Assembly (NCBI GenBank): GCA_946541435.1
Contig: CAMNJK010000072.1
Location: forward strand, 1-7,514
Source of the DNA: an uncultured Bacillota bacterium
GTDB taxonomy: Bacteria; Bacillota; Clostridia; Peptostreptococcales; Anaerovoracaceae
Length of the DNA stretch: 7,514 nucleotides
Direction: 5' to 3'
In this document: positions 6,962 to 7,514 of the stretch, piece by piece
How the letters are laid out: the number at the start of each line of letters is the position of its first letter
Position numbering within the stretch: the stretch's first letter is position 1
Notes under the pieces: model-generated
What the model saw: the letters and a program-made list of their open reading frames with translations, nothing else
Database searches by the model: none
Told to the model about the DNA's origin: nothing
Made by a program: the position numbers and the translations under genes

Positions 6962-6973
6962 AACGTTTTCACA
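6956..6973 (+). promoter_or_regulatory. LacI-type operator 2 (proximal, upstream of sbp)
   Basis: TGTGATAACGTTTTCACA is an 18-bp dyad with a single mismatched pair and a central CG, the form recognised by LacI-family hinge helices. It lies 71 bp before the sbp start and its near-twin is 125 bp upstream. The 8-bp space between TGTGA and TCACA excludes a canonical CRP site (6 bp). It partly resembles a CcpA cre, which is also a LacI-family operator, so CcpA binding remains possible. Confidence 0.75.
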
Positions 6974-7000
6974 CGAAAGGGTACCGAAGGAGGCCATTTG

Positions 7001-7048
7001 ATGCTATTCTTGAAAAAACGAAATCAAGCAAAGGAGCAGATGTTATGA
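7001..7048 (+). CDS. Possible 15-aa leader peptide overlapping sbp
   Basis: A strong Shine-Dalgarno AAGGAGG (6987-6993) lies 7 nt before ATG 7001. That ATG opens a frame encoding [15 protein letters not shown] and ending at TGA 7046-7048, sharing ATGA with the sbp start. The site is stronger than that of sbp itself and would have no other purpose in the leader. The peptide is Lys/Arg-rich and contains no Cys, so any role would be translational coupling or RNA protection rather than cysteine sensing. It requires transcription to start upstream of about 6985. It may be a chance frame. Confidence 0.35.
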   Translation: MLFLKKRNQAKEQML

Positions 7049-7514
7049 ACAAGAAATCTTTCATTAAACTGATCGGCGTGCTGTGCGTCGGTATCCTGGC
7101 ACTGGTCGGCCTGACCGCCTGCGGCGGCGGCGAAGCAGAAGAAGCTGCTGACGGTTCCGTGACCATCACAAATGTTTCCTATGACCCGACCCGTGAACTG
7201 TATTCGGCCTATAACGAATGGTTCTCCGACCTCTATGAGGAAGAAACGGGCACCAAGGTCGAAGTTGTCCAGTCCCACGGCGGCAGCGGCGGACAGGCAA
7301 GATCCGTTGTTGAAGGAAGTGACGCGGATGTCGTAACTCTGGCGCTGGCTCACGATATCACACTGGTAGAGCAGGCGGGCCTCATCCAGCCGGGCTGGAT
7401 CGATGAGTTCAAGAAGCAGTCTTCACCGTATACATCCACCATCGTCTTCCTGGTCCGCAAGGGCAATGAGAAGAATATCAAAGACTGGGACGATCTGGTC
7501 AAGGACGGCGTGGA
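7045..7514 (+). CDS. sbp: Sulfate ABC transporter substrate-binding lipoprotein (Sbp/CysP type), 3'-truncated
   Basis: The first 156 residues of an extracytoplasmic sulfate (or thiosulfate) binding protein that delivers its ligand to a CysTWA-type importer. AAAGGAG (7030-7036) lies 8 nt before the ATG. The lipoprotein signal has a Lys-containing n-region, a hydrophobic stretch at about 6-22 and lipobox LTAC (23-26), so C26 would be lipidated and membrane-anchored as usual in Gram-positive cells. Diagnostic family segments are [38 protein letters not shown] and [15 protein letters not shown], close to E. coli Sbp. The gene runs off the right edge, where permease and ATPase genes are expected. 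Sulfate and thiosulfate specificity cannot be separated from this part. Two operator-like dyads and a possible leader ORF lie directly upstream. Confidence 0.96.
   Translation, partial: MNKKSFIKLIGVLCVGILALVGLTACGGGEAEEAADGSVTITNVSYDPTRELYSAYNEWFSDLYEEETGTKVEVVQSHGGSGGQARSVVEGSDADVVTLALAHDITLVEQAGLIQPGWIDEFKKQSSPYTSTIVFLVRKGNEKNIKDWDDLVKDGV

Noticed and set aside
6956..6973. CRP-like site (TGTGA ... TCACA)
   Set aside because: The space between half-sites is 8 bp rather than 6, the core is AACGTT with central CG, and the adjacent gene is LacI-family; CRP control of this type is also not expected in Bacillota.
6819..7001. 60-codon open frame between the regulator and sbp
   Set aside because: It runs through two operator dyads and a strong terminator, has no Shine-Dalgarno and no recognisable protein character.

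Overview
The window looks like chromosomal DNA of a GC-rich member of the Bacillota, probably class Clostridia. This is judged from protein character, purine-rich Shine-Dalgarno sites and a sigma-A type promoter; no rRNA or other taxonomic marker is present. All convincing genes lie on the plus strand, and no stretch over 300 bases lacks a gene.

Left block (1-2734): the 3' part of a tyrosine recombinase, then a PLP-dependent protein of the methionine gamma-lyase/aluminium-resistance (YnbB) family. That gene overlaps by ATGA a TVP38/DedA-type membrane protein gene. No terminator separates the recombinase from the lyase gene, so the three may be one transcript.

Central block (2735-5712): a consensus-like sigma-A promoter and a leader of about 100 nt precede cysD and cysNC (fused GTPase subunit and APS kinase). 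Together these make PAPS from sulfate. The leader has an AT-rich inverted repeat at the predicted start, two hairpins, and a possible 17-codon upstream ORF containing Cys-Met-Cys that ends by ATGA overlap with cysD. A hairpin terminator closes the unit.

Right block (5767-7514): a LacI-family regulator, an operator-like dyad just after its stop codon, a strong terminator, and a second, better dyad. A possible 15-codon upstream ORF follows, then the truncated gene of a sulfate-binding lipoprotein, whose transporter partners probably lie beyond the right edge.

Taken together, cysD-cysNC activates sulfate and the sbp operon imports it. The LacI-family protein between them is the obvious candidate to control the importer. 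A LacI-family regulator assigned to inorganic sulfate, and short leader ORFs coupled to both sulfur operons, are the parts that may be undescribed. Regulatory assignments are inferences from sequence; enzyme assignments rest on clear motif matches.
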